DNA of 64,000 bases from JBFWRK01 sp050248955 (lineage in GTDB: Bacteria; Actinomycetota; Acidimicrobiia; Acidimicrobiales; Ilumatobacteraceae): positions 620,001 to 684,000 of the forward strand of contig JBFWRK010000001.1 in the NCBI GenBank assembly GCA_050248955.1. Reading direction: 5' to 3'. Positions within the stretch are counted from its first letter, which is position 1; each line of letters begins with the position of its first letter. A model generated the notes under the pieces. The model was not told the DNA's origin. It did no database searches and was given only the letters and a program-made list of their open reading frames with translations. The translations under genes were made by a program, and so were the position numbers. Below, piece after piece: positions 1 to 13,100 of the stretch.

Positions 1-148
1 GCCCGATCCCGCCCGCACCCGAGCGACCGGTGGCGCCGGTCTCGGCCTGTCGATCGCGCGCGGCCTGGTCGAGGCGCACGGAGGCGAGATCTGGATCGAC
101 GACGTCGAGGGCGCGCAGGTCTCGTTCCGCATCCCTGCCCCCGCCTGA
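1..148 (+). CDS. Sensor histidine kinase, C-terminal end (partial)
   Basis: The gene enters from the left edge in the frame beginning at base 2 and stops at TGA 146-148. The 48 visible residues contain the G2 nucleotide-binding box GAGLGLSIARGLVEAHGG followed by EIWIDD and a short beta strand, the normal end of a HATPase_c domain. The protein would autophosphorylate on a histidine using ATP and pass the phosphate to a response regulator. The sensor part, H-box and partner regulator lie outside the window, so the signal cannot be named. Confidence 0.85.
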   Translation, partial: PDPARTRATGGAGLGLSIARGLVEAHGGEIWIDDVEGAQVSFRIPAPA

Positions 149-178
149 CCCAACGGGGAGGTGGTCTGCGGGCGACTG

Positions 179-1855
<1,677 letters not shown>

Positions 1856-1866
1856 GTCGGAGAGCG

Positions 1867-1872
1867 AGGCTA
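1867..1872 (-). promoter_or_regulatory. -10 box TAGCCT for ettA
   Basis: TAGCCT on the minus strand, 11 nt before the ettA ATG. This would give a leader of about 4-5 nt. No clear -35 element is visible. Confidence 0.4.
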
Positions 1873-1973
1873 ACTGGAGAGCCCGGCGACCGGCCGTGAC
1901 GAGTCCTTCGGCCTGCTCTCCGGCGGTGCTACGGTCCGTCGAGTCCGAGACGCTTTGACACACGTAGAAACAG

Positions 1974-2753
1974 ATGGGGGTTGCGAGGAACATGCTCGCC
2001 GCAGACGGCTTCTTCAGTCAGTACGGGCTCAGCAACATCGGCTTCCGGTGGTTGCACATCCTGGCCGGCATCGCCTGGATCGGTCTTCTCTACTACTTCA
2101 ACTTCGTCCAGGTGCCGGCGTTCGCCGAGTACGGCGACGAGGGCCGGGCCCGGAACATCGCGCTCGACAAGATCGCCCGGCGCGCGCTCTGGTGGTTCCG
2201 GTGGTCGGCGCTGTCGACCTTCGTGACCGGCATCCTCATCACGGTCGTCGCTGACAGCTACTACGGCAACGACTTCGGGAAGAAGGGGGCCGGGCTGGCG
2301 ATCTCGACCGGCATGCTGCTCGGCACGATCATGATGCTCAACGTGTGGGGCGTGATCTGGCGCAACCAGAAGGTCGTGCTGGCGAACGCCGTCAACGTCG
2401 TCGCCGGCGGTGAAGCGGACCCCGCCGCTGCGGCAGCGGGCCGCAAGGCGTTCATGGCATCCCGGCAGAACACCATCTTCTCGGTGGCGATGCTGTTCTT
2501 CATGGTCTACAAGGGCCACAGCCCGGAGATCGCCACCGACGTGCTCGGTGGCGGCAAGGTCGGCGCGTACTGGCTGATCGCGATCGTCATCATCGCCGTC
2601 CTCGAGGTCAACGCGCTCGGCCTGATGCCGTGGAAGACGGCGCCCAAGAAGGGCCTCAACATCATCTACGAGACGGTGCAGAACACGCTCATCGCGGCGT
2701 TCGGCCTCTGGGTGGTCTTCCTGGTCATGACGGAGATCTTCTTCCGGGCCTGA
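1974..2753 (+). CDS. PuuD/urate-oxidase-N-like integral membrane protein without cytochrome domain
   Basis: A 259-aa membrane protein with about seven hydrophobic segments. The motif RWLHILAGIAWIGLLYYFNF near the N terminus is what I associate with the membrane domain of PuuD-type urate hydroxylases (Urate_ox_N). Full PuuD proteins carry a C-terminal cytochrome c domain with CxxCH; none is present here and the protein ends just after the last helix. It may need a separate electron carrier or have another function. Two starts are possible: ATG 1974 or ATG 1992 (MLAADGFF). Neither has a well-placed Shine-Dalgarno sequence. The gene is divergent from ettA and convergent with the cupredoxin gene. 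Confidence 0.6.
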   Translation: MGVARNMLAADGFFSQYGLSNIGFRWLHILAGIAWIGLLYYFNFVQVPAFAEYGDEGRARNIALDKIARRALWWFRWSALSTFVTGILITVVADSYYGNDFGKKGAGLAISTGMLLGTIMMLNVWGVIWRNQKVVLANAVNVVAGGEADPAAAAAGRKAFMASRQNTIFSVAMLFFMVYKGHSPEIATDVLGGGKVGAYWLIAIVIIAVLEVNALGLMPWKTAPKKGLNIIYETVQNTLIAAFGLWVVFLVMTEIFFRA

Positions 2754-2770
2754 GCACACCGGACACGACG

Positions 2771-2796
2771 AACGGCCGCCCCTCGGGGCGGCCGTT
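2771..2796. terminator. Bidirectional terminator hairpin
   Basis: Perfect 11-bp GC-rich stem (AACGGCCGCCC pairing with GGGCGGCCGTT) around a CTCG loop. It lies between two convergent genes, 17 nt after the first stop, and can serve both strands. Confidence 0.8.
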
Positions 2797-2819
2797 CTCG
2801 CGTCTCGAATCCGTTTGCG

Positions 2820-3197
2820 TCAGTTGACGACGAGCGTCGCCTTCATGTTCTCGTGGCCGGGCACGTCGCAGAGCAAGGTGTACGTACCGGCGGTGAGCGG
2901 GTAGGTGCCTTCGTCGGTCTTGCCGCTCGTGACCTTCAACTTGTCGCCGATCTGGACGTTCTCGGCGTCGGTGACGAGCAGGGTGTGGTTGATCGAGCTG
3001 CGCCCGAGGTAGGCGATCGTCACGTCACCCGCAGTCGCGGTGTACTCGCTCAGGTCGAACTTGTTGCCGTCGAGCGCTTCGACGGTGACATCGGCATCCG
3101 TCGGCGCAGTGAGGTCGTCGTCCCCGCCGCAGGCCGCCAGGCCCAGTGCCGTGGTCATCAGCAGCGCGAGCGGGGCGGCAAAGGTTCGCTTCATCAT
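2820..3197 (-). CDS. Cupredoxin-like copper-binding lipoprotein
   Basis: A 125-aa exported lipoprotein. MMKRTF plus a hydrophobic stretch ends in the lipobox GLAAC, with Cys23 as the lipidated residue. The mature part is a small beta-rich domain with a type-1 copper ligand set: His71 (INHTLL) and C-DVPG-H-EN-M (Cys110, His115, Met118). The C-x4-H-x2-M spacing fits plastocyanin/amicyanin-type cupredoxins that carry electrons at the outer face of the membrane. I chose ATG 3197 because a TAGTAT box sits 8 nt upstream, suggesting a leaderless mRNA; ATG 3194 is possible. A longer frame exists upstream but lacks a sensible signal peptide. Its electron partner is unknown. Confidence 0.82.
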   Translation of the reverse strand: MMKRTFAAPLALLMTTALGLAACGGDDDLTAPTDADVTVEALDGNKFDLSEYTATAGDVTIAYLGRSSINHTLLVTDAENVQIGDKLKVTSGKTDEGTYPLTAGTYTLLCDVPGHENMKATLVVN

Positions 3198-3205
3198 GGG
3201 GCGAA

Positions 3206-3211
3206 ATACTA
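3206..3211 (-). promoter_or_regulatory. -10 box TAGTAT, leaderless promoter of the cupredoxin gene
   Basis: TAGTAT on the minus strand, 8 nt before ATG 3197. This spacing places transcription start at or beside the start codon. No recognisable -35. Confidence 0.5.
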
Positions 3212-3279
3212 GAAGTGGGCACTTGTGAAAAACAACGCCGCCGGCCCGACGCGCCCGTGATGCGCTGCAGGTCAACCGG

Positions 3280-3285
3280 TACCAT
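3280..3285 (+). promoter_or_regulatory. -10 box TACCAT, leaderless promoter of kgd
   Basis: TACCAT followed by 7 nt and then the GTG start of kgd. No Shine-Dalgarno sequence can fit between them, so the transcript is probably leaderless. Confidence 0.5.
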
Positions 3286-3292
3286 CGGCGTC

Positions 3293-6994
<3,702 letters not shown>

Positions 6995-7085
6995 CTGTAC
7001 CTAGCGGGCTCGTCGTCCGCTTCGCTTCCTCCTCGCGCCGCGTGCGGCTCGTCGCTGGCGCTTCCCTCGCCGCGTCGCGCCGGGC

Positions 7086-7130
7086 CGTGTTCACCGGAGA
7101 TCAACAGCTCGTTGATCTGGCGTGAACACG
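7086..7130. terminator. Long imperfect hairpin between convergent kgd and HAD genes
   Basis: A 9-bp outer stem (CGTGTTCAC with GTGAACACG), a 3x3 internal loop, an 8-bp inner stem (AGATCAAC with GTTGATCT) and a 5-nt loop. No T-tract follows. The position between two stop codons fits termination or mRNA 3'-end protection. It could also be a repeat element, but I saw no second copy here. Confidence 0.5.
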
Positions 7131-7139
7131 TGATCCACG

Positions 7140-7784
7140 TCAACGGAGCGGGAGGGCGAGCACCTGCTCGAGGTCGGTCAGCGCCTGCTCGGCGTTCAGG
7201 ACCTTGATCGTCGTCATGCCCATCGCGGCCGCGGGCTTGAGGTTGACCCCGAGATCGTCGAGGAACACGCACTCGTCGGGCTGCACGCCGAGCAGCTCGC
7301 AGGCGATCTCGTAGAAGCGCGGCTCCGGCTTGCGAACCCCGACCTTGCTCGACTCGACGACGGCGTCGAACATCGCCATCACCTCGGCGACGCGCTCGCG
7401 CCGGCCGGTCGGGTCGGCGTGACCGGCATCGTCCGCGCTCACCACGTTGTTCGTGAGACACGCCGTGGCGAGGCCGCCTGCCCGAACGCGGCGCAGCGCT
7501 TCGACCATCTCGGGGCGGATCTCGCCGTGCAGCAGGTCGAGCACGGTCGCGCCGGCGACCTCGTGGCCGAGCCGGCGGGACTCGTCGGCGAACAGGCGGT
7601 CGAAGTCCTCCAGCGAGACCTCGCTGCGCTCGAGGCGCGCCCACGCGTTCGAGTGCGGATCGGTCGCGTTCACGGTCCTGATGAAGTCCTTCGGCAGACC
7701 CGCGAGCTGCTCGTGGTGGTTGAACGCTTCGAACGGACTCGACAGGATGACGCCGCCGAAGTCCCACAACACAGCTCTGATCAC
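7140..7784 (-). CDS. HAD-superfamily hydrolase (subfamily IA phosphatase type)
   Basis: A 214-aa HAD protein. Motif I is WDFGGVIL, with nucleophile Asp8 and Gly where many HAD phosphatases have the second Asp; DFGGV is common in the epoxide-hydrolase-N-like group. Motif II is LTNN (about 111), motif III is the Lys of VGVRKPEP (about 146) and motif IV is FLDDLGVN (about 180). A helical cap lies between motifs I and II. The substrate is unknown. GTG 7784 is the start, with a TACGAT box 8 nt upstream. It is divergent from the NYN gene and convergent with kgd. Confidence 0.85.
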   Translation of the reverse strand: MIRAVLWDFGGVILSSPFEAFNHHEQLAGLPKDFIRTVNATDPHSNAWARLERSEVSLEDFDRLFADESRRLGHEVAGATVLDLLHGEIRPEMVEALRRVRAGGLATACLTNNVVSADDAGHADPTGRRERVAEVMAMFDAVVESSKVGVRKPEPRFYEIACELLGVQPDECVFLDDLGVNLKPAAAMGMTTIKVLNAEQALTDLEQVLALPLR

Positions 7785-7792
7785 GGCGGCGG

Positions 7793-7798
7793 ATCGTA
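7793..7798 (-). promoter_or_regulatory. -10 box TACGAT, leaderless promoter of the HAD gene
   Basis: TACGAT on the minus strand, 8 nt before the GTG start at 7784. Confidence 0.45.
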
Positions 7799-7859
7799 GG
7801 CGGGCACCCCGGCACGATCCACGTCGAACGGCCGATTAGGTGGTTGACTGCACTTCGTT

Positions 7860-9545
7860 ATGCCCAAGCACATCGTGATCGATGGCTCGAACCTGGCGAC
7901 CGAAGGTCGGTCGATGCCGAGCCTCAAACAGCTGGTCGAGGCCGTCCAGGCGTTCATGGCCGAGCACCCCACCGCCCTCCTCACCGTCGTCGTCGACGCC
8001 ACCTTCGGCCATCGCATCGATCCCCGCGAGGTGGCGGAGTTCGATGCTGCGATCGACCACAACGAGCTGGTCGCACCGCCCGCCGGTGCCGTCGGACGCG
8101 GCGATGCGTTCGTCCTCGCGATCGCGGACAAGGTCGACGCGACCATCCTCTCGAACGACTCGTACCAGGAGTTCCACGGCGAGTACCCGTGGCTCTTCGA
8201 CGACGGGCGCCTGATCGGCGGCAAGCCGGTGCCGCACATCGGTTGGGTGTTCGTCGACCGCGTCCCGGTGCGCGGCCCGTTGAGCCGACGCTCGCAACGA
8301 GAGGCGAAGGGCAGGGGCCGCGCCCGCAGCGAGCCGGTGGCAGCGCAGAGCTCGAAGGCGGCGAGCCTGCCGAAGCCGGTGCCGACCGCACCGCCGCCCG
8401 GCGCGGTGCTGCCGACGAAGGGCCGCGGTCGTGGACGCGGCAGGGCAGCTGAGACGTCCGCGCCGCTGGCCGGCGCGATCGTCGCCGGGCAAGCCCCGGC
8501 CGCCGCCCCCGCGCCGGCGGCGAGGACCGATGTCCCGACGCCGGCCCGGTCGACGATGATCAACGAGCTGCTGCCGTTCCTCGCCTTCGTGGAGGAGCAC
8601 CCGGTGGGCTCGTCGGTCCGGGCAGTCGTCGAGTCGTACTCGTCGCACGGCGCCTACGTGACGGTCGGCGACGCTCGTGCGTACATCCCGTTGCGGTTCA
8701 TGGCCGATCCCCCGCCGCGCAGCGCTCGCGAGGCGATGAAGCTCGGCGACGAGGTCGTGCTCGTCGTGGTCGGGTTCCACGCCCAGCGCCGCGGCATCGA
8801 TCTCGCGGTGCCGGAGCTCGCGGCGTCGGTCACCGGCATGACGGCGGAGGAGCTCGTGGCGTCGGCGACGCCCGCCAAGCGCAGCCGCAGGCCGTCGGCC
8901 AAGGCCGCGGCTGCGGCGGCTGCTGCGGCGGCGGAGATCGCTGAAGCGGCTGGCGGCGCCGAGGCGGCTCCGAAGGCCACCAAGGGGCGCAAGCGGGTCG
9001 CCAAGACAACGGCCGCCGAGGGCGGCACTCCTGCCGCCGGCGCGCGGCGCGACGAGGTCGTACCGTCGTTCGCCTCGGAGGTCGCCACCGCCGAGACCGA
9101 GGAGGCCGCGGAGGCCGCGACGGGTGGTCGCCGGCCAGCTGCCAAGAAGCGCGCCGCAGCGCCGAAGAAGGCCGCTGCTGGCGCGCCATCCGGTCGTGCG
9201 CGGAAGGCCGCCACCGAGCCGCCCACGCCGCCGGCGGAGGCGACCGTCGGTGAGCGCGGCGCGGCACCGGCGGCAGCGACGCCCCGGCGCGGTCGCGGCA
9301 CCAAGGCGGTCGCAGCGGGCACGGCCGCGGCCGAGCCGACCGCAGCGGTGTCGGCGGCCAAGCGGGCGGGCTCCACGGCGAAGCGGGCGGCAGCCGCCCC
9401 GCGGCGATCGGGTCTGACACCAAAGACGTCCGAGGCTGATGCGGCGCCGCCTGCCGAGACGCCTACTCCGGCGACGGCGAACGCGAAGAAGGCGGTTCGA
9501 CCGCGGGCGCCGAAGAAGGCGGCGGCGCCGTCCCGGGCCGGGTGA
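7860..9545 (+). CDS. NYN/Zc3h12a-type ribonuclease fused to an S1-like domain and a histone H1-like tail
   Basis: A 561-aa three-part protein. Residues 1-140 form a NYN/PIN-like nuclease domain: IVIDGSN (Asp8, Asn11), VVVDATF (Asp46), GRGDAF (Asp82) and LSNDSYQEF (Asp100) give the acidic cluster of Zc3h12a/Regnase-like RNases. A low-complexity linker follows. Residues about 249-325 (GSSVRAVVESYSSHGAYVTV, then a strand-rich segment) look like an S1/OB RNA-binding fold. Residues about 340-561 are Ala/Lys/Pro-rich with repeated AAKKA-type motifs like histone H1 or HupB tails. It probably cuts or processes RNA while bound to nucleic acid; this is inference. ATG 7860; no clear Shine-Dalgarno or -10 box. 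xth starts 31 nt downstream. Confidence 0.8.
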   Translation: MPKHIVIDGSNLATEGRSMPSLKQLVEAVQAFMAEHPTALLTVVVDATFGHRIDPREVAEFDAAIDHNELVAPPAGAVGRGDAFVLAIADKVDATILSNDSYQEFHGEYPWLFDDGRLIGGKPVPHIGWVFVDRVPVRGPLSRRSQREAKGRGRARSEPVAAQSSKAASLPKPVPTAPPPGAVLPTKGRGRGRGRAAETSAPLAGAIVAGQAPAAAPAPAARTDVPTPARSTMINELLPFLAFVEEHPVGSSVRAVVESYSSHGAYVTVGDARAYIPLRFMADPPPRSAREAMKLGDEVVLVVVGFHAQRRGIDLAVPELAASVTGMTAEELVASATPAKRSRRPSAKAAAAAAAAAAEIAEAAGGAEAAPKATKGRKRVAKTTAAEGGTPAAGARRDEVVPSFASEVATAETEEAAEAATGGRRPAAKKRAAAPKKAAAGAPSGRARKAATEPPTPPAEATVGERGAAPAAATPRRGRGTKAVAAGTAAAEPTAAVSAAKRAGSTAKRAAAAPRRSGLTPKTSEADAAPPAETPTPATANAKKAVRPRAPKKAAAPSRAG

Positions 9546-9563
9546 TCACGAGGTCCGCTCGGA

Positions 9564-9569
9564 TACGGT
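9564..9569 (+). promoter_or_regulatory. -10 box TACGGT, leaderless promoter of xth
   Basis: TACGGT, then 7 nt, then the GTG start of xth. xth may thus have its own promoter despite lying close behind the NYN gene. Confidence 0.45.
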
Positions 9570-9576
9570 CGGCAAC

Positions 9577-10350
9577 GTGCGCCTCGCCACCTGGAACGTC
9601 AACTCCTTGAAGGTCCGGCTCCCACGCGTGGAGGCCTGGCTCGCCGAGATCCAGCCGGACATCCTGTGCATGCAGGAGACCAAGCTCGCTGACGACGCCT
9701 TCCCGGCGCTCACGTTCAACGCGCTCGGCTACGAGACGGCGCACAACGGCCAGGGCCAGTGGAACGGTGTCGCGATCCTGTCGAAGGTCGGGATCTCGAA
9801 GGTCACGACGAGCTTCGGCGACGGCGAGCAGCCCGATGCCGAAGCCCGCTTCCTCGAGGCCGAGTGCGGTGGCCTCACGGTCAGCTCGGTGTACGTCCCC
9901 AACGGACGAGCGCTCGATCACGAGCACTACCAGTACAAGCTGCGCTGGCTGAACCGGTTGCTCCGCCACCTCGAGCTGACCTCCGATCCGGCGGGCAACG
10001 TCGTCGTGATGGGCGACTTCAACATCGCACCCGAGGATCGGGACGTCTACGACCCCGCCAAGTTCGTGGGCTCGACGCACACGAGCCCGCCGGAGCGGGA
10101 GATGCTCGCCGCGCTCGCGGCGTGGGGTCTCGAGGACGTGTTCCGCCGGTTCCATGACGAGGGGCAGCTGTACTCGTGGTGGGACTACCGGGCGGGCGAC
10201 TTCCATCAGGGCAGGGGTTTGCGCATCGATCTCGTGATGGCGAGCCGCGCGGTCGCGGAGCGCGCCGTGTGGACCGTGATCGACCGGAACGCTCGCAAAG
10301 GGCAGCAGCCGTCCGACCACGCGCCCGTGATCATCGACCTGGAGGGCTGA
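9577..10350 (+). CDS. xth: Exodeoxyribonuclease III (AP endonuclease)
   Basis: A 257-aa exonuclease/endonuclease/phosphatase-fold enzyme, near the usual 260-270 aa. Metal and catalytic residues are visible: Asn in WNVNSL, Glu in MQETKL, the Asp-Asn pair in GDFNIAP and the Asp-His pair in SDHAPV. It cleaves 5' of abasic sites in base excision repair and degrades 3' ends. GTG 9577 (MRLATWNV) is chosen from family length and the -10 spacing; a longer frame overlaps the NYN gene and adds only Arg-rich sequence. The thioesterase gene follows after 2 nt. Confidence 0.93.
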   Translation: MRLATWNVNSLKVRLPRVEAWLAEIQPDILCMQETKLADDAFPALTFNALGYETAHNGQGQWNGVAILSKVGISKVTTSFGDGEQPDAEARFLEAECGGLTVSSVYVPNGRALDHEHYQYKLRWLNRLLRHLELTSDPAGNVVVMGDFNIAPEDRDVYDPAKFVGSTHTSPPEREMLAALAAWGLEDVFRRFHDEGQLYSWWDYRAGDFHQGRGLRIDLVMASRAVAERAVWTVIDRNARKGQQPSDHAPVIIDLEG

Positions 10351-10352
10351 CG

Positions 10353-11063
10353 ATGGCTGACGAGATCCCCGACGCGCCGGACGGTCGGAACCGCATGCAG
10401 GAGGCGATGCGGGCACGGCAGTCGTCGTACGACACCCGTGACCACGCCCGGATGCGGATGTCGGGAGCGACCCGAGCCGTGATCACGGATCTGCTGTCGA
10501 CCACGGCGGACGAGTCGGTCCTCGGCGAAGCGGCCGATCTCGTCGACCGCGCCGTCGCGCTGCTCGCCGAGCGCCCGCACGGCCGGCTGTACGAGGGACG
10601 ACCGGAGGGCTCGCTCGGCGACCAGTCGAGAGCTGATCTCAGTCCGATCGTGGGGGCGATGAACCCGGTCGCCCCGCCGATGTCCCTCGATCTCGTCGAC
10701 GACCGCGTGATCGGCACCGTCGTCTACGGCCCACAGTACGAAGGTCCGCCTGGGTGCGTCCACGGTGGCATCATCGCTGCCGGCTTCGACGAGCTGCTCG
10801 GCTTCGCCCAATCGCTGAGTGGCAGACCAGGCATGACCGGCCGACTCGAGATCTCGTACCGCTCACCGACACCCTTGCTGCAGGAGCTGCGCTACGAGGG
10901 CTGGATGACGGACGTCGACGGGCGCAAGATCTTCACCGCGGCCACGCTGTGCCACGGCGACACGTTGTGCGCGGAGGCGACCGGGCTGTTCATCTCGATG
11001 AAGCCGAACGTGATGATGCGCCTGCTGTCGTCACGGATCGGTGGGTTCGACGGCGAGGGCTGA
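10353..11063 (+). CDS. Hotdog-fold thioesterase (PaaI-like)
   Basis: A 236-aa protein. The C-terminal two thirds is a hotdog domain with the thioesterase signature GCVHGGIIAAGFDELLG (about 131-147), a central helix and strands carrying RLEISYRSPTPL. The first 90 residues are a helical extension absent from minimal PaaI enzymes. It likely hydrolyses an acyl-CoA. The ATG at 10353 lies 2 nt after the xth stop, so the pair is probably cotranscribed. Its last 33 nt overlap the convergent helicase gene. Confidence 0.85.
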   Translation: MADEIPDAPDGRNRMQEAMRARQSSYDTRDHARMRMSGATRAVITDLLSTTADESVLGEAADLVDRAVALLAERPHGRLYEGRPEGSLGDQSRADLSPIVGAMNPVAPPMSLDLVDDRVIGTVVYGPQYEGPPGCVHGGIIAAGFDELLGFAQSLSGRPGMTGRLEISYRSPTPLLQELRYEGWMTDVDGRKIFTAATLCHGDTLCAEATGLFISMKPNVMMRLLSSRIGGFDGEG

Positions 11064-12959
11064 CGACACGACGTCGATCAGACGTGGGCCGAGCCGGCGG
11101 GCGGCGAGCGCACTCATGCCCGGCACGTCGACCAGCTCGTCGACCGACCTCGGTCGGGCGGCGGCGATCGCGCTCAGTTCGCTGTCCGTGCACACCGACG
11201 CCTCGGGGAGCCGTGCGGCGCGCGCCGCCCGCGACCGCCAGCCCCGGAGCGCGACGAGCACGGGGTCGCTCGTGCCGGCGCGGCTGGCGGCGCCCTCGGT
11301 GCGACCCGGGAGGAAGGCCGGCATCGCCGGCTCCGCGTCGGCACGTGCAGTGATCGACCTCAGCAGCGGGCTGCGTCCGCTCGGGCGGCCGTAGCGCTGC
11401 TCGGCCCACGTGATCACCGCGGTGTCGGCGGCGCGGGTGATGGCGACGTAGAGCAGTCGAGCCTCCTCGGCCGCGCCGGCGCTACCGGCCCCGGCGTGCG
11501 GGACGAGGCCGACCTCGACGCCGGCGACTATCACCGACCGCCACTCGCGCCCCTTGGCCGCATGGAACGTGAGCAGCTCGACACCATCGGCCGGGACGTG
11601 CACCGTGGCGTCGACCGCGTGCCACTCGGCGAACGAGCGCCCGGTCCCGGACGGCGACGCGGCGAGGAACCGGCGCACGCTCTCGGCGAGCTCCCGGTGG
11701 AGCGCGGTCGGTGCGCCACCGTCGATCCCCGCGGCGAGGTCGGTGGCCCACATCCGCAGCGTGTCGGGACTCGACATGCCACGAGCCTCGGCGAGGAGCA
11801 GCCGGCGATCTGCGTCGTCGGACGCGTGCGCCCGCTGGCCGAGGTTCGCGGGGATGCCTGCCGCGCCCAGTGCCGCGGCGAGCGGCCCGAGTTGCTGGTT
11901 CGTGCGCGCCAGCACCGCGATCGACCGCCAGCGTCCGCCCGGTGGTCGCAGATCGCGGACCCGTCGCGCGATCGCGGCCGCCTCGGCCGACTCGTCGGGG
12001 CTACCGAGCAATTCCACGGCGGGGCCGTCGGGTCGAGCGGCCCGGCTGTCGTCCGTGTGGCCCGCGGTGCCGAGCACCTGCGCGGCAGCCGTGACGACCG
12101 CAGGAGCGCACCGGTAGTTCGACCGCAGCCGCACCACTCGCACCCCTGGATACGTCTGCTCGACGCGGTCGAGCAGGGTCGGGTCGGCGCCGTTCCACCC
12201 ATAGATCGCCTGACGGGGATCGCCGACCACGCACAGATCCGTCCGCTCGCCGCGGATCAGCTCGAGCAGCGCGAACTGGGCCGGGTTGATGTCCTGGAAC
12301 TCGTCGACGAGGAGGTGGCGGAACCGCCAGCGCGTCGCCGCGGCGAAGTCGCGGTCACGACGCAGCTCGTCGGCACACTGCAGGAGGAGATCGTCGAAGT
12401 CGACGACACCACGCTTCCGCTTCAGCGCGTCGAACGCCGTGAGCAGCTCGGCCACCCGCGCCGGCGGGATCGCCGGACGACGGCCTCGCTCGGAGGCGAC
12501 AGTGGCATAGCGCTCCGGTGTGAGTGCCTGGGCTCGCATCCACTCGAGCTCCGCCGCCAGGGCGCTGGGGTCGATGCGGGCGTGGTCGGGCCCGAGCACG
12601 TCCCGGAGGTAGCCGTGGCGGTTCGTGAGGAGGCTGGGCGCCGACCGCGACTGGTCCGCCCAGCGGCGGCGGAGCAACCCGTAGGCGACCGAGTGGAAGG
12701 TGCCCACCGTGAGGTCGCCGCGCAGCCCGAGCCCGACGAGGCGGCGCCGCAACTCACCCGCCGCCTGGCGGGTGAAGGTGACCGCGAGCACGTGCTCTTC
12801 GTCCGCCTGCTCGCTGAGGATGCGGTGCGCGATGCGGCGGGTCACGACCATGGTCTTGCCGGAGCCGGCGGCAGCGACGACCGCGACCAGCGATTCCTCC
12901 GCCGTGACCGCGGCGAGCTGGTCGCTGTCCAACCCCTGGAGCAGCGCGTCGACCGGCAT
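11031..12959 (-). CDS. UvrD2-like superfamily 1A DNA helicase with HRDC domain
   Basis: A 642-aa helicase. The Q motif LDSDQLAAV and Walker A AAAGSGKT lie near the N terminus. Further on are LLVDEFQD (motif II), GDPRQAIYGWNG (motif III), a motif V/VI region with LLYVAITRAADTAV, and a C-terminal helical HRDC-like domain (about 575-642, containing DVPGMSALAARRLG). UvrD plus HRDC is the arrangement of mycobacterial UvrD2; I do not see its tetracysteine motif. It unwinds DNA 3'-5' during repair or replication. ATG 12959 (MPVDALLQG) is used because the longer frame runs into the divergent gene. The 3' end overlaps the thioesterase gene by 33 nt. Confidence 0.88.
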   Translation of the reverse strand: MPVDALLQGLDSDQLAAVTAEESLVAVVAAAGSGKTMVVTRRIAHRILSEQADEEHVLAVTFTRQAAGELRRRLVGLGLRGDLTVGTFHSVAYGLLRRRWADQSRSAPSLLTNRHGYLRDVLGPDHARIDPSALAAELEWMRAQALTPERYATVASERGRRPAIPPARVAELLTAFDALKRKRGVVDFDDLLLQCADELRRDRDFAAATRWRFRHLLVDEFQDINPAQFALLELIRGERTDLCVVGDPRQAIYGWNGADPTLLDRVEQTYPGVRVVRLRSNYRCAPAVVTAAAQVLGTAGHTDDSRAARPDGPAVELLGSPDESAEAAAIARRVRDLRPPGGRWRSIAVLARTNQQLGPLAAALGAAGIPANLGQRAHASDDADRRLLLAEARGMSSPDTLRMWATDLAAGIDGGAPTALHRELAESVRRFLAASPSGTGRSFAEWHAVDATVHVPADGVELLTFHAAKGREWRSVIVAGVEVGLVPHAGAGSAGAAEEARLLYVAITRAADTAVITWAEQRYGRPSGRSPLLRSITARADAEPAMPAFLPGRTEGAASRAGTSDPVLVALRGWRSRAARAARLPEASVCTDSELSAIAAARPRSVDELVDVPGMSALAARRLGPRLIDVVSSALAVEPTDP

Positions 12960-13010
12960 CGCGGTGACCCTACGCCAGGGGTGCAACGGGGATCGCGTCC
13001 CGCGCGAACC

Positions 13011-13064
13011 TGTGGACAACCCTGGGGACGAGATTCGGACAACCTCGGTCAGGCCTGTGGACAA
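13011..13064. promoter_or_regulatory. Cluster of DnaA-box-like 9-mers between helicase and PH-domain genes
   Basis: TGTGGACAA occurs at 13011-13019 and 13056-13064. It is the reverse complement of TTGTCCACA, the high-GC actinobacterial DnaA box. A degenerate third copy, TTCGGACAA, is at 13034-13042. Spacing is 23 and 22 nt, about two helical turns, all in the same orientation. The cluster lies in the 154-nt divergent promoter region. This may be DnaA control of either gene or a DnaA-titration site; binding is inferred. Confidence 0.5.
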
Positions 13065-13100
13065 GCTGGTCGGTCGCACGGGCGCAGTGCGGCGGCTGGG

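Noticed and set aside
1955..1960. Consensus -35 TTGACA upstream of the PuuD-like gene
   Set aside because: No matching -10 box lies 16-18 nt downstream; that position falls at or inside the gene start.
9439..9576. A longer N terminus for exonuclease III
   Set aside because: It would be an Arg-only extension overlapping the NYN gene tail. GTG 9577 gives the family length and has a -10 box at leaderless distance.
13011..13064. DnaA-box-like cluster as a chromosomal origin
   Set aside because: Only three boxes, no AT-rich unwinding region, and no dnaA, dnaN or parAB genes nearby. A regulatory or titration site is more reasonable.
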